Positions 1-8,254 of a stretch of 64,000 bases of DNA are shown here, one piece after another. The stretch lies in contig JAWKZG010000021.1 in assembly GCA_041396125.1 (NCBI GenBank), positions 24,704-88,703 on the forward strand. Direction: 5' to 3'. This DNA is from JAWKZG01 sp041396125 (lineage in GTDB: Bacteria > Pseudomonadota > Gammaproteobacteria > Competibacterales > Competibacteraceae). Within the stretch, counting starts at the first letter, position 1. The number at the start of each line of letters is the position of its first letter. The notes below the pieces were generated by a model, which saw nothing but the letters and a program-made list of their open reading frames with translations, was not told the origin of the DNA and searched no databases. The translations under genes were made by a program, and so were the position numbers.

Positions 1-754
1 CCGGCATCGCCTGAGCGATGGCTTTCAGGCCGTGAAAAATCAGATCCGGTTCGAGCTGGTATTCCCGTTCCAGATACGGGTGCAGCGCTTCGGCATTACC
101 GCCGGTCAGCACGGCAACGGTCGCGCCGGGGTGGGTTTCCGCCATGGTGTTGGCCATATAGCCGGATACCCGATCCAGCGTGGCGGCAATGGCGTGCACA
201 GCACCACCCCAGATGCAGTCGCGGGTATTACGGCCAAGAAACGTCACATCACCGATATCCTGTTCCTCGATCTGCCGGGTTTGCTGATAGAGTGCTTCAT
301 GCATCAGGCGCAGGCCGGGCAGGATGACACCGCCCAGGTGCTGGCCGTCGGCGCGCAGGGCATCGATAGTAGCAGCGGTGCCGCAATCAATGATCACGCT
401 ATTGCACTGCTGCAGCTGGCGGCAACCGATCATGGCCATCCAGCGGTCCACGCCCAGCGTATGCGGTTCCTCATAACCATTACTGATACCGAACTGCTGC
501 ACTGTCGAGTGTACGAAGCAGGCCTGCATGGCCCAGCGCTGCTGAAACCAGTCGTTCAGGGCATCCCGCACAGCCGGTCCGGCGACATTGGCGATCACGA
601 TCTGGCTTGGCCGCCGTAATTTGCCCCAGAGCCGATTGCCCCAGCGTGCGGGTTCGACCTGCCGATGCAGCAGATGGCCGCGTTTGATGACCAGCCCGTC
701 CTGCAGCGCGATCCATTTCAGACGGGTGTTGCCGATATCGACCAGTAGTTTCAT
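1..754 (-). CDS. coaX: Type III pantothenate kinase, C-terminus beyond the window edge
   Basis: Reading leftwards from the ATG at 754, the protein opens with MKLLVDIGNTRLKW, the phosphate-binding signature of CoaX, and continues through a VDRW segment and IDCGTAATID, both typical of type III pantothenate kinase. The reading frame runs off the left end of the window, so the C-terminus is missing here. The enzyme phosphorylates pantothenate in the first step of coenzyme A synthesis and belongs to the ASKHA fold. Its start overlaps the stop of the birA-like gene in an ATGA (751-754), so the two are probably translationally coupled, an arrangement common in pseudomonads and relatives. Confidence 0.93.
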   Translation of the reverse strand, partial: MKLLVDIGNTRLKWIALQDGLVIKRGHLLHRQVEPARWGNRLWGKLRRPSQIVIANVAGPAVRDALNDWFQQRWAMQACFVHSTVQQFGISNGYEEPHTLGVDRWMAMIGCRQLQQCNSVIIDCGTAATIDALRADGQHLGGVILPGLRLMHEALYQQTRQIEEQDIGDVTFLGRNTRDCIWGGAVHAIAATLDRVSGYMANTMAETHPGATVAVLTGGNAEALHPYLEREYQLEPDLIFHGLKAIAQAMP

Positions 755-1572
755 AAGCGTCTGAGACTCACTTCGCCGCTGCTGAAAGTGTGTACGCCCT
801 GATCGTCGGCCAGCAGCAGCGCGCCGTGTTGATCAATGCCCTGTACACGGCCGTGTACAGTGTGGTGCGGGGTGTATAACTGAACCTGCTGGCCCGCGTA
901 GCGGTCATATTCGGCCCACAGGGCGGGCAGATCAGGCCAGTGTTGTGCGGCAACCTGCTGATACAGCGGCACAATCTGGTTCAGTAACGCCGCTGCCAGC
1001 GTATTGCGTGACACGGTTCGCTGCAGAATCTGCTGTAAATCGGTCCAGGCCTGATTTATCGGAGTGGCAGCAGGCATGGCGACATTCAGACCGATCCCGG
1101 CGACCATAGCTGTGCTGTCGGCACTGGCGCTGCATTCCAGCAGAATTCCGGCCAGTTTGCGGTCGTGCCAGAGCACGTCGTTAGGCCATTTCAGACCGAT
1201 ACCCGTCACTCCCAGTTCACGCAGCGCCCAGGCTGTACCGAGCGCAGTCAGTACACTTAAACCCGGCAATTGTGCCGGCTGCTGCGGGAAGCGCCAGAGC
1301 AGTGACCAGTACAGATTGGCACCGACCGGGGAGTGCCAGTGCCGCCCGCGTCGCCCGCGGCCACCGGTTTGCTCTTCGGCCAGGCACAGCAGCGGGCCGC
1401 GATAATGCTCCCCGCTGGGGTCTGCCATGACCTGCCGTAACAGTTCGGCATTGGTGGAATCGAGACTGGGATAAATCTCGATGCCGGCCAATTGTGCCTG
1501 TACCGGGGCCGTCAGCGCAGCCTCAATGAGCGGTCGGGCCAGCGCTTCCGGGGCAGATTGGAGCGGATGCAT
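751..1572 (-). CDS. birA: Biotin--[acetyl-CoA-carboxylase] ligase without repressor domain
   Basis: A 273-aa BirA/LplA-fold ligase that makes biotinyl-AMP and transfers biotin to the biotin carboxyl carrier protein. The biotinoyl-AMP loop GRGRRGRHWHSP lies at residues 71-82, KWPNDV at 128-133 and the KLAGILLE lysine near 139; the C-terminal SH3-like domain (about 225-273) is present. The N-terminal winged-helix DNA-binding domain of E. coli BirA is absent: only about 30 residues precede the catalytic domain and the next gene ends 16 bp upstream. It is therefore predicted to be a monofunctional ligase unable to repress bio genes. It is coupled to coaX by a 4-bp overlap. Confidence 0.93.
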   Translation of the reverse strand: MHPLQSAPEALARPLIEAALTAPVQAQLAGIEIYPSLDSTNAELLRQVMADPSGEHYRGPLLCLAEEQTGGRGRRGRHWHSPVGANLYWSLLWRFPQQPAQLPGLSVLTALGTAWALRELGVTGIGLKWPNDVLWHDRKLAGILLECSASADSTAMVAGIGLNVAMPAATPINQAWTDLQQILQRTVSRNTLAAALLNQIVPLYQQVAAQHWPDLPALWAEYDRYAGQQVQLYTPHHTVHGRVQGIDQHGALLLADDQGVHTFSSGEVSLRRL

Positions 1573-1587
1573 TACCGGTGGACGGGC

Positions 1588-2790
1588 TTAGCGCTTGGCT
1601 TGCTTGATCCAGCTCGCCAGCCGTTCCAGCCCTTCGTAGATGCGAGGCTCGGCAGTGGCGTAGGAAAAGCGTACATGATGCCCTTCAGTGGGCTCCGGCC
1701 GACCGAACTGACTGTCAGCCAGTACCGCAACCTCGGCTTCATGCAGCCAGCGTTTGCGCAATTGTTCGGCGCTTGTGCAACCGGTCATCGTGCACAGCTC
1801 GGTGACATTCGGCCAGGCGTAAAAAGCGCCGCCTGGCTTCAGGGCGTGTACGCCTTCCAGCTGATTCAGGCCGTCGACAATAATATCGCGCCGACGGGCG
1901 AAGCTTGCCATCATTTGTTCGTGTTCCTGCTGTGGGCCGGTCAAGGCCTCGACCGCCGCCCATTGGGCAATCGAACTGGCGCAGGAATCGGTATTGGTGA
2001 TCCAGGTGGAAAAATACGGCGCGAGGATTTTATTGGCTGCAAACCCCAGCCGCCAGCCGGTCATGGCATAGCTTTTGGAGGCACCGTCCAGCACGATAGT
2101 GCGTTCGGTCATGTCCGGGATCTGGGCAATACTGGCGAATTCGTCGTCGTGCACCATGCGCGAATACACTTCGTCCGAGAAAACCCAGCAGTCGGGGTAA
2201 TCGCGTAGAATTTCGGCGATGGCCTCCAGCTCGGGCCGGGTCAGGGTGCGGCCGGTGGGATTATGCGGCGAATTCAGAATCAGCAGCCGGGTGTTTTTAT
2301 TGATTTTGGCGCGCAGAACGTCCAGATCGAAGGTGAACGCTTCGCGCTCGACCAGCGGCAAAGCGACCGGCACAGCGCCACAGGCTTTGATCTGACTTTC
2401 ATAGATCGGGAAGCCTGGATTCGGGTACAGTACCTCATGCCCTGCACCGTGATCGGTGACAGCCATAATGCTGTACATAATGAAGGGTTTGGCGCCGTTG
2501 CTGACGGTGATGTCGTCGGCTGAATACTGCAGCCCGCGCACCCGTTGATGAAACTCGACCACTGCCTGGCGCAGCTCCGGGATACCCGCCGACGGGGTGT
2601 AGCCGTGCTGGCCCGTATCAATGGCGCGCTTGGCCGCTTCACAGATATTGGCGGGGGTTTTGAAATCGGGCTGGCCGATAGCGAAGCTGATAATGTCACG
2701 GCCCTGGGCCAGTAATTGATTGACTTCAGCCAGTACCAGAAAAGCATGTTCGGTGCCGAGGCTGGCGGTGCGTTGCGATACCGTGGGCAT
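1588..2790 (-). CDS. PLP-dependent class I/II aminotransferase
   Basis: A 400-aa fold-type I aminotransferase. The PLP Schiff-base lysine is K239 in SKSYAMTGWRLG; NSPHNPTG (173-180) and the DEVYSRM segment (206-212) complete the cofactor site, and a C-terminal Arg that would bind the substrate carboxylate is present in VRFSYA. The family covers aspartate, aromatic and alanine aminotransferases, and the sequence seen here does not fix the substrate. It lies 15 bp upstream of the birA-like gene on the same strand and could share its transcript. Confidence 0.88.
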   Translation of the reverse strand: MPTVSQRTASLGTEHAFLVLAEVNQLLAQGRDIISFAIGQPDFKTPANICEAAKRAIDTGQHGYTPSAGIPELRQAVVEFHQRVRGLQYSADDITVSNGAKPFIMYSIMAVTDHGAGHEVLYPNPGFPIYESQIKACGAVPVALPLVEREAFTFDLDVLRAKINKNTRLLILNSPHNPTGRTLTRPELEAIAEILRDYPDCWVFSDEVYSRMVHDDEFASIAQIPDMTERTIVLDGASKSYAMTGWRLGFAANKILAPYFSTWITNTDSCASSIAQWAAVEALTGPQQEHEQMMASFARRRDIIVDGLNQLEGVHALKPGGAFYAWPNVTELCTMTGCTSAEQLRKRWLHEAEVAVLADSQFGRPEPTEGHHVRFSYATAEPRIYEGLERLASWIKQAKR

Positions 2791-3038
2791 GTTAAATTCT
2801 CAATGTCAGTAATGCTCTAAGACTCCGTCCCCGGCGTTATTGCGGGGGAGCGGATACCTTGCCGGGGAGGATTGCAGGGAAGTGAGGTGGCAGCTCGCTT
2901 CCTGTTGTAAAGCTGGTCGGAAAGAGGGCAGGTCTGGTGCATTTCGCAAGGCTGGCCCGGTGCACAAGCTCAGGCCGGCGTCCGAGGATATTCAGGAGAG
3001 CAAGTGCCATACGGGTTCTCGTTTTTGCTCAGCTTGAA

Positions 3039-4583
3039 TCACATTGCAGCGCCGTCGTAAGCGCCCCGGTTGTTGCCTTTGCTGCCGCCTTTCTTGTTAC
3101 CGGATTTGCGTTTTGATTTTGCCGCCGGGCCAGTTGTTTCCGAATTAGTCGTTTCCGGGTTAGTCGTTTTTGGGCTGCTGCCAGCCGGCAGCTCAGGCGC
3201 CGTTGCTGACGGCATCTGAATGTCATAATCAGCCGGAGAAACAGATTTATAAGACGCCCGCTCATATTCATAAGTATGCGGATAAGGCCGCGTGGCGTCA
3301 AAACCGACCTTGCTGCCGAGATAATCCGGGAAGCCGGGATTTAGCCCGTGACCGAAGACATTATCCAGCGTGATAATGCCGCTTTTGGGATTCAGCCGGG
3401 TTGCCATCGCCCATTCCACATCGCTGGCGTTGCGAATGTCCACATCATCATCGACCACGGTGACGATTTTCAGCGGCGGAAAAGCCGCAAACGCAGCCAG
3501 AATTGCCTGTTTGCTCCAGCCCGCCCGTTTCTGTGCAATCTGCACCACCGCATGATAAAAACCGCAGCCGCCGTGGCTGAAATACACATCTTTCACGCCG
3601 GGCACCTGCCGCTGCAGCAACGACAGTACATTCGCCTCGCCCAGCAGGCCGACCGAGTTCCAGACTTCCGCGCCGGAAATAATGGTCTGGAAAACCGGTT
3701 CAGCCCGATGATGTATCGCTTTGACATGGACCACCGGGCGGGGCTCGCGGCGGGCGTAATAGCCGGTGACTTCAGCAAATGGACCTTCGTCATCAAGTTC
3801 GCCGGGGATCATTTCGCATTCCAGCGCGAACATGGCATTGGCGACCAGTTCCACCGCATTGACCTGACCCGGTACCAGTGCCAGCGCCGAGCCCTGAAAC
3901 TCGCTGGCAATACCGAGTTCGTCAGTATCCGGCGGGGCCGCCTCGGCCGGCGCAGCAGCAGCAAAATGCAGCCCTGGCCCGACCCCGATATTGATCGTAA
4001 TGGGCAGGTTCTCGCCGCGCTCCCTGGCTTTATTAAGATACAGTTCCAGATGCCGCCCGGCGTCGATATTGACGTTCAGCGTGTCTTTATTGACCACCAT
4101 GAAGCGCTGGATAGAGGCATTACGCACGCCGGTGTCGGGGTCACGGGCAATCACCACACCAGCATCGAAATAAGGCCCGCCATCCTGCAGCGCGTGTACT
4201 GGTACAGGCAGCTTGCCGAGATCCACCTTGCGTTGTGTTTTTTCCAGTACCGGACCTGTTTTATGCACGACGGGATCGACCGGCCGCTGCTGCCAGTTTT
4301 TGATACAGCTCGAGACAAATTGCGGCAGCTGTAATGCCGGTCGGCGCATTAAATCGCCGAGCAGCTCACGCGACCAGTACAGGCCGGTAAACACTGGATA
4401 GCGGTGGCCTTTGACCTGTTCAAATAATAGCGCTGCAGGGCCGCCTTCAAAGCGTGCAGCCAGTCCGGCCAGATCGTGTCTGGGATCAACCTCGGACTTG
4501 ATTCGGATCAAACGGCCCAGGCGTTCCAGCTCATCAATAATCGAAGCCAGATCAGCCAGGTGTTCAAGTTGCGGGTCTGCCAT
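3039..4583 (-). CDS. UbiD-family prFMN-dependent decarboxylase
   Basis: A 514-aa UbiD-family non-oxidative (de)carboxylase that would use prenylated FMN made by a UbiX-type transferase, which is not in the window. The family block EGPFAEVTGYY with the acidic catalytic pair is present, along with the cofactor-region sequence IQRFMVVNKDT and the HGGCGFYHAV block. I chose the ATG at 4583, preceded by GGAG, over in-frame codons upstream, because the family begins near LADLASIIDELERLG. The last 45 residues or so are an unusual Thr/Asn then Lys/Gly-rich tail, coded by short imperfect DNA repeats, outside the conserved fold. It may be UbiD of ubiquinone synthesis or a relative acting on another aromatic or unsaturated acid; no neighbour settles this. 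Confidence 0.85.
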   Translation of the reverse strand: MADPQLEHLADLASIIDELERLGRLIRIKSEVDPRHDLAGLAARFEGGPAALLFEQVKGHRYPVFTGLYWSRELLGDLMRRPALQLPQFVSSCIKNWQQRPVDPVVHKTGPVLEKTQRKVDLGKLPVPVHALQDGGPYFDAGVVIARDPDTGVRNASIQRFMVVNKDTLNVNIDAGRHLELYLNKARERGENLPITINIGVGPGLHFAAAAPAEAAPPDTDELGIASEFQGSALALVPGQVNAVELVANAMFALECEMIPGELDDEGPFAEVTGYYARREPRPVVHVKAIHHRAEPVFQTIISGAEVWNSVGLLGEANVLSLLQRQVPGVKDVYFSHGGCGFYHAVVQIAQKRAGWSKQAILAAFAAFPPLKIVTVVDDDVDIRNASDVEWAMATRLNPKSGIITLDNVFGHGLNPGFPDYLGSKVGFDATRPYPHTYEYERASYKSVSPADYDIQMPSATAPELPAGSSPKTTNPETTNSETTGPAAKSKRKSGNKKGGSKGNNRGAYDGAAM

Positions 4584-4925
4584 TGTTATCTCCGCCGTTT
4601 TGCCTGTTTTTTTGCCCACTGTTCTGCCCGTTATTTTGCCGTTGTTTTGGAAGAGCGCCCATATTAAGCGCAAGCAGCCGCTGTAAACAATATTGCGGCG
4701 AGCCGGCCAGGCACTCTGCGCAGAAAATGAGACGTGCAAGGGGCTCTGGATGCTGCTTGGTCCGAGCCGTATGAAAACAGCTTTGTCGGTGGCCCAGAGG
4801 GCTGTTCATGGTTGATTTGCACGTCGTCGCGTTCTAATGTGGGCGCAAATATACAAGGTGTAGTAGCGGGCGCGAACGTGGTGCATTTTTCATCTCCAGC
4901 AGGAACTAAACAAACCGTTAAACGC
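4584..4925. other. Divergent intergenic region
   Basis: A 342-bp gap between the divergent ubiD-like and DUF454 genes, which presumably holds both promoters. Open frames here give no recognisable protein. The part next to the ubiD-like gene is low-complexity and T/G-rich (tgttttt and tgccgtt runs near 4600-4650). Confidence 0.5.
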
Positions 4926-5291
4926 ATGGCTTATCTGGCTTTGGGCTTTGTTGCACTGGGCCTGGGGATTATTGGCGCTTTTGTACCGCTGATGCCCACC
5001 ACCTGTTTCATTTTAGCCGCCGCCTGGGCTTTTGCGCGTTCTTCCGATCGCTGGCACCAGGCTTTGCGCAATCATGCCCGCTTTGGCGCTACCGTGCGTG
5101 ACTGGGAAGATCACCGCTGTATGTCGCGCCGCGCCAAACGGATCGCGATCGGGTCAATTGTACTGACGTTCAGTCTGTCGCTGCTGCTGTGGCGGCAATC
5201 GACAGTGCTAACGGTGTTGCTAGTGCTGCTCATGGCGGTGCTGATCGGATATATCTGGACCCGTGCGGAACTTCCCCAGCCGGAAGACTGA
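4926..5291 (+). CDS. DUF454 (YbaN-like) inner-membrane protein
   Basis: A 121-aa hydrophobic protein with the DUF454/YbaN pattern: an N-terminal helix LGFVALGLGIIGAFVPLMPTT, a short loop with FARSSDRWHQ, the central basic stretch MSRRAKR, and a C-terminal helical pair ending TRAELPQPED. The start at 4926 fits the family's usual N-terminus; an AGGA lies about 17 nt upstream, a little far for an ideal ribosome site, so a non-ATG start slightly upstream is possible. The function of the family is not established. Confidence 0.8.
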   Translation: MAYLALGFVALGLGIIGAFVPLMPTTCFILAAAWAFARSSDRWHQALRNHARFGATVRDWEDHRCMSRRAKRIAIGSIVLTFSLSLLLWRQSTVLTVLLVLLMAVLIGYIWTRAELPQPED

Positions 5292-5326
5292 TCTTCGGAC
5301 CAGTCCCAGCTTGCGGGCATCCGCTG

Positions 5327-5617
5327 TCAGGCATATTGATAACGATGCACGATTTGCGTTTTGACCAGCTCGCTGACCGCAGCTTTGAACGCCAGAAAAT
5401 GCGCAGTTTGCAAATGCTGCTCAAAGGCCTCGGCGTCCTGATATACCTCGTATAAAAAAACCGTATCCGTTTTGTCTTCCGGCACCAGTACGTCGAACTG
5501 CAAACAACCAGGCTCATCGTTCAGCGAGGCTTTGGCGTTGCTCAGCATCAGCGGCATGAAGCGCTCCGCTGCGCCACTTTGAAGTTCGAAATCCACGGTA
5601 ATGACTAATTTGCCCAT
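5327..5617 (-). CDS. ABM-domain putative quinol monooxygenase
   Basis: A 96-aa single-domain protein of the antibiotic biosynthesis monooxygenase (ABM, YgiN/LsrG-like) ferredoxin-like fold. Family features are an N-terminal beta strand KLVITVDFEL, EPGCLQFDVLVPED, then VFLYEVYQDAEAFEQHLQTAHF, where the His and Tyr/Glu positions are conserved. Such proteins form dimers and act as cofactor-free quinol oxygenases or isomerases on small substrates. It lies downstream of the mxa cluster in the same direction with a 48-bp gap, so it may be co-transcribed, but it is not a known member of that cluster. Confidence 0.85.
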   Translation of the reverse strand: MGKLVITVDFELQSGAAERFMPLMLSNAKASLNDEPGCLQFDVLVPEDKTDTVFLYEVYQDAEAFEQHLQTAHFLAFKAAVSELVKTQIVHRYQYA

Positions 5618-5665
5618 AACGATTTGAGTTCCTGAGTAGTGTGCATAAGATCAAAAAGCAGACGG

Positions 5666-6688
5666 TTATGACGCCGATTGCTGGCGTCCAAGTTGCAGGC
5701 GGCCGAACTGATCGAACAGTAAAATCAGGCCCAGCAAGCCCAGGGCTATACTCCCGAACAGCCAGCGGGCATCGCGCTCTACCCGAATAAATTCGGCGAA
5801 ATCACGGTCACGCAGACGCTGTACCAGATGCTGCGGTGTTTCGAGCCGGAGGTAGTGTAGCTGGGTTTTGGCCGCCAGTTCCTGCAGATAGTCTTCACGC
5901 AGTGACGACAGGTGTTCAGTGCCGGCGCTGATTCGTTGCTGCAGACTGTCCTGCGCCGTGTCAGTACCCGTTCCGCTGAGCTGCTCCCGGCCGCTGCTGG
6001 TGCGTCGACCCAGGCTTACCGTATCGACTTGCAAGACTTCGTCTGCGCGCCAGTAGCCGCTGATTTCACCGGCTTTGTTCAGTTTCGGGATAGGGGTCAG
6101 CCCGGTGCCGCCGATGCCAACAATCAGACCGTCGACCTCTCCCGGCACACCTTTATTGAATTTGGGCGGCAGGGCGACATTGATCGGTGGCGCTTCGTGG
6201 CCGTCGCTGATAAATACCAGCCGGCTCTGGCTCGGTAGCTGCCGGGCCATGACCAGACCGGAGTACAGCCCTTTGGCGACTTCGCTGCGTGTTTCCCAGG
6301 CCATTCGCGGCGAGATCTGCGCCAGCTCGCTGCGCAGTTCGTGCAGATGGGTGCAAACATCGACCGGCAGCATTAATAATAAACTGCGATGGCCGGTAAA
6401 CAAGCCCAGTCCAGCCTGATTGACACAGGACTGAGACAAGGCCAGCAAGGCCTGATCCACTGCCCGCTTGGCGACATCCAGACGGGATTCCTGACCATTC
6501 TCGCCACTGTCACGCACGTTCATGCTCTGGGTGATATCGAGTATGAATACATAGCGATAACTGGCCTGTTGCAGTGGCAGGACCGGCTGGATGAAGGTCA
6601 GCGCCAGCAGCAGTGCCGCCAGGCACAGTAACAGCAGCCGCCAGTTGCGCCGCAAAGTGCTGGTAAGTCGTCTTAGCGGCTGACTCAT
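5666..6688 (-). CDS. mxaL: MxaL-like VWA membrane protein, PQQ-dehydrogenase maturation
   Basis: A 340-aa VWA-domain protein anchored by helices at about residues 17-35 and 309-330. The metal-ion-dependent adhesion site is DITQSMN (D51, T53, S55). Its place at the end of an R-S-A-C-K-L gene order identifies it as MxaL, which with MxaA, MxaC and MxaK is needed for metal (Ca2+) insertion into periplasmic methanol dehydrogenase in methylotrophs. The VWA domain should face the periplasm. The start overlaps the mxaK stop in an ATGA (6685-6688). Assignment rests mainly on gene order plus domain type. Confidence 0.78.
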   Translation of the reverse strand: MSQPLRRLTSTLRRNWRLLLLCLAALLLALTFIQPVLPLQQASYRYVFILDITQSMNVRDSGENGQESRLDVAKRAVDQALLALSQSCVNQAGLGLFTGHRSLLLMLPVDVCTHLHELRSELAQISPRMAWETRSEVAKGLYSGLVMARQLPSQSRLVFISDGHEAPPINVALPPKFNKGVPGEVDGLIVGIGGTGLTPIPKLNKAGEISGYWRADEVLQVDTVSLGRRTSSGREQLSGTGTDTAQDSLQQRISAGTEHLSSLREDYLQELAAKTQLHYLRLETPQHLVQRLRDRDFAEFIRVERDARWLFGSIALGLLGLILLFDQFGRLQLGRQQSAS

Positions 6689-7252
6689 GGCAAAGGCTGT
6701 TTAACGCGGCCAGCGCCAACCGCCTGGCTGCTGGGGCCGGGGTTGCGTTGCGGATCGGGTGTGGCCAGCTCGGCCAGCTCGGGTGCTGCGCGCAAGGCCT
6801 GTTCGAGATTGTATTTGCTGTCCCAGTGGCCAGCATCGGCGCGCAGGCGCTCGCGATACAGTTCTTTGGCAAGTTCCAGCAGCGGCAGCGCTGTATCGGA
6901 TTGTTCATTGGTCTGGAGTTGCAAACCGCGCTGCAGATACAGCGTGGCCAGATTATAACGTGCCAGCTGCGTGAGCTGCGATTCAGCACTCGTGATCACT
7001 TGTGCGAACGCATGAACTGTCGCCTGGAAATTCCCGGCATCAGCATCGGCGTCAGTATCCGGAGCGCTTTCCTGCTGGGCAAGTGCATAGGCTCCCGCCA
7101 GCGCGCCAGAAGCCGAGGGATGCGTGGCGGCTTGGCCAGTTCTGCGTGCTGACAGCCTGATTGTATTGTTGCGCCTGGTACAGCTGCCAGCCGATGACAC
7201 CGGCCAGTATCAGGCTGAGCAGCACGCCGTCAGCGCGAGCCTGCTTAACCAT
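6685..7252 (-). CDS. mxaK: MxaK-like TPR-type maturation protein, frameshifted
   Basis: The C-terminal body (from about 7130 down to 6685) has TPR-like helices such as LTQLARYNLATLYLQRG and LLELAKELYRERLRADAGHW, and DSKYNLEQALRAAPEL, matching MxaK. The expected N-terminus, MVKQARADGVLLSLILAGVI with its single membrane helix, starts at 7252 but lies in another frame, the one used by mxaC. One extra base between about 7090 and 7190 explains this; skipping it gives a 188-aa protein of normal MxaK size. The cause is either a consensus error or a real mutation. The product would be an inner-membrane protein with a periplasmic repeat domain acting with MxaA, C and L. Confidence 0.7.
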
Positions 7253-8251
7253 CGAACGCCAACGCCATCGCTGCACACTCAAACATTGCGCGCTGATCAA
7301 TACTCCCAGCATGAGCAGCGCAAGTCCATAAAACCAGCCCGATATGTCCTGTCCGGGCGCGGTGTCGAGATAATGAATCGGTAAGGATTGCAGGCGATTA
7401 ACATCGGCAATGGCCGCTTCCAGCGCCTGCGGATCTTCCGCGGTATAGACCCGGTACGGTACGTCCAGGGTTTCAAAAAACTGATGCAGACTGCGCTCCG
7501 GCGCGGCCTGATGGGCTTCCCCGTACAAGCCGGGGCTGTTGCGTGAGCGGATGTAAATCCAGTACAGGGCAGTGCGGTAGCGACTGAAAAGATTCTGCAG
7601 CTGAACACGGGTTTCCAGATCCAGCCACGCACCGCCATCGGACACCAGCAGGATAACCCGCGAGCCGGTATAGGGCTGGTCGCGGAAAAATTCCAGCGCC
7701 CGTACCAGCCCGACGCCCACATCGGTTTGCGACAACCCGCGGTCGATATTACCGGCACTGATGGCGGCCTGGATGATGTCGGTTTTGTCGGTCAGCGGCA
7801 GCACCGGAATCGGATTGGTGCTGAACATCAGCATCGCGATTTTGTCGTTGTGACGTTCAGCAGCGAAGGCCGCCAGCAGATCGCGTGCGACCCGGCCTTT
7901 TGCCACCCGTTTGCGGCGCTCGCCGGAAAGACCCGCCCCCCCATCGTTAACAGCCGGGGCGAACGGCTCGTCCATACTGCGGCTGCGATCCAGCAGCAGC
8001 ACAATCTGTGCCCCGGTGCCGACCTGTTCCTGCGGCTGCGGTGCCAGATAAGGACCGCTCAGGGCGAACAGCAAAGCGGCCATGGCCAGCGTCATCACCG
8101 CCCGCAGACAGCGGCCGATCCAGTCCGATATCGGGTCCGGCGGCAGCAGCTCCAGTGAGGAATAGGCCAGTGGTGCAGAACGGCGCAATAAAAACGGCAG
8201 CAGCGTCAGTGGCAAGGCCCACAGTAACCAGGGCTGGCTGAAACTCAGCAT
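7052..8251 (-). CDS. mxaC: MxaC-like VWA membrane protein, reads into mxaK
   Basis: The frame codes 399 aa, but only about the first 333 resemble MxaC: two N-terminal helices (about 6-23 and 50-68), a VWA domain with MIDAS DRSRSMD (D88, S90, S92), and a C-terminal helix WFYGLALLMLGVLI. Beyond that the frame passes without a stop into what looks like the MxaK N-terminus, then runs out of frame to 7052. MxaC and MxaK may therefore be naturally fused (521 aa after removing one base), or a second error hides the mxaC stop. MxaC is a BatA-like protein required for active methanol dehydrogenase. Confidence 0.75.
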   Translation of the reverse strand: MLSFSQPWLLWALPLTLLPFLLRRSAPLAYSSLELLPPDPISDWIGRCLRAVMTLAMAALLFALSGPYLAPQPQEQVGTGAQIVLLLDRSRSMDEPFAPAVNDGGAGLSGERRKRVAKGRVARDLLAAFAAERHNDKIAMLMFSTNPIPVLPLTDKTDIIQAAISAGNIDRGLSQTDVGVGLVRALEFFRDQPYTGSRVILLVSDGGAWLDLETRVQLQNLFSRYRTALYWIYIRSRNSPGLYGEAHQAAPERSLHQFFETLDVPYRVYTAEDPQALEAAIADVNRLQSLPIHYLDTAPGQDISGWFYGLALLMLGVLISAQCLSVQRWRWRSMVKQARADGVLLSLILAGVIGWQLYQAQQYNQAVSTQNWPSRHASLGFWRAGGSLCTCPAGKRSGY

Positions 8252-8254
8252 GGA

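Noticed and set aside
480..716. Minus-strand frame of 78 codons
   Set aside because: Lies within the coaX coding region, whose N-terminal motif MKLLVDIGNTRLKW is unambiguous in another frame.
2840..3037. 65-codon plus-strand frame between aminotransferase and ubiD-like genes
   Set aside because: No recognisable protein features, no ribosome site and skewed composition; treated as intergenic.
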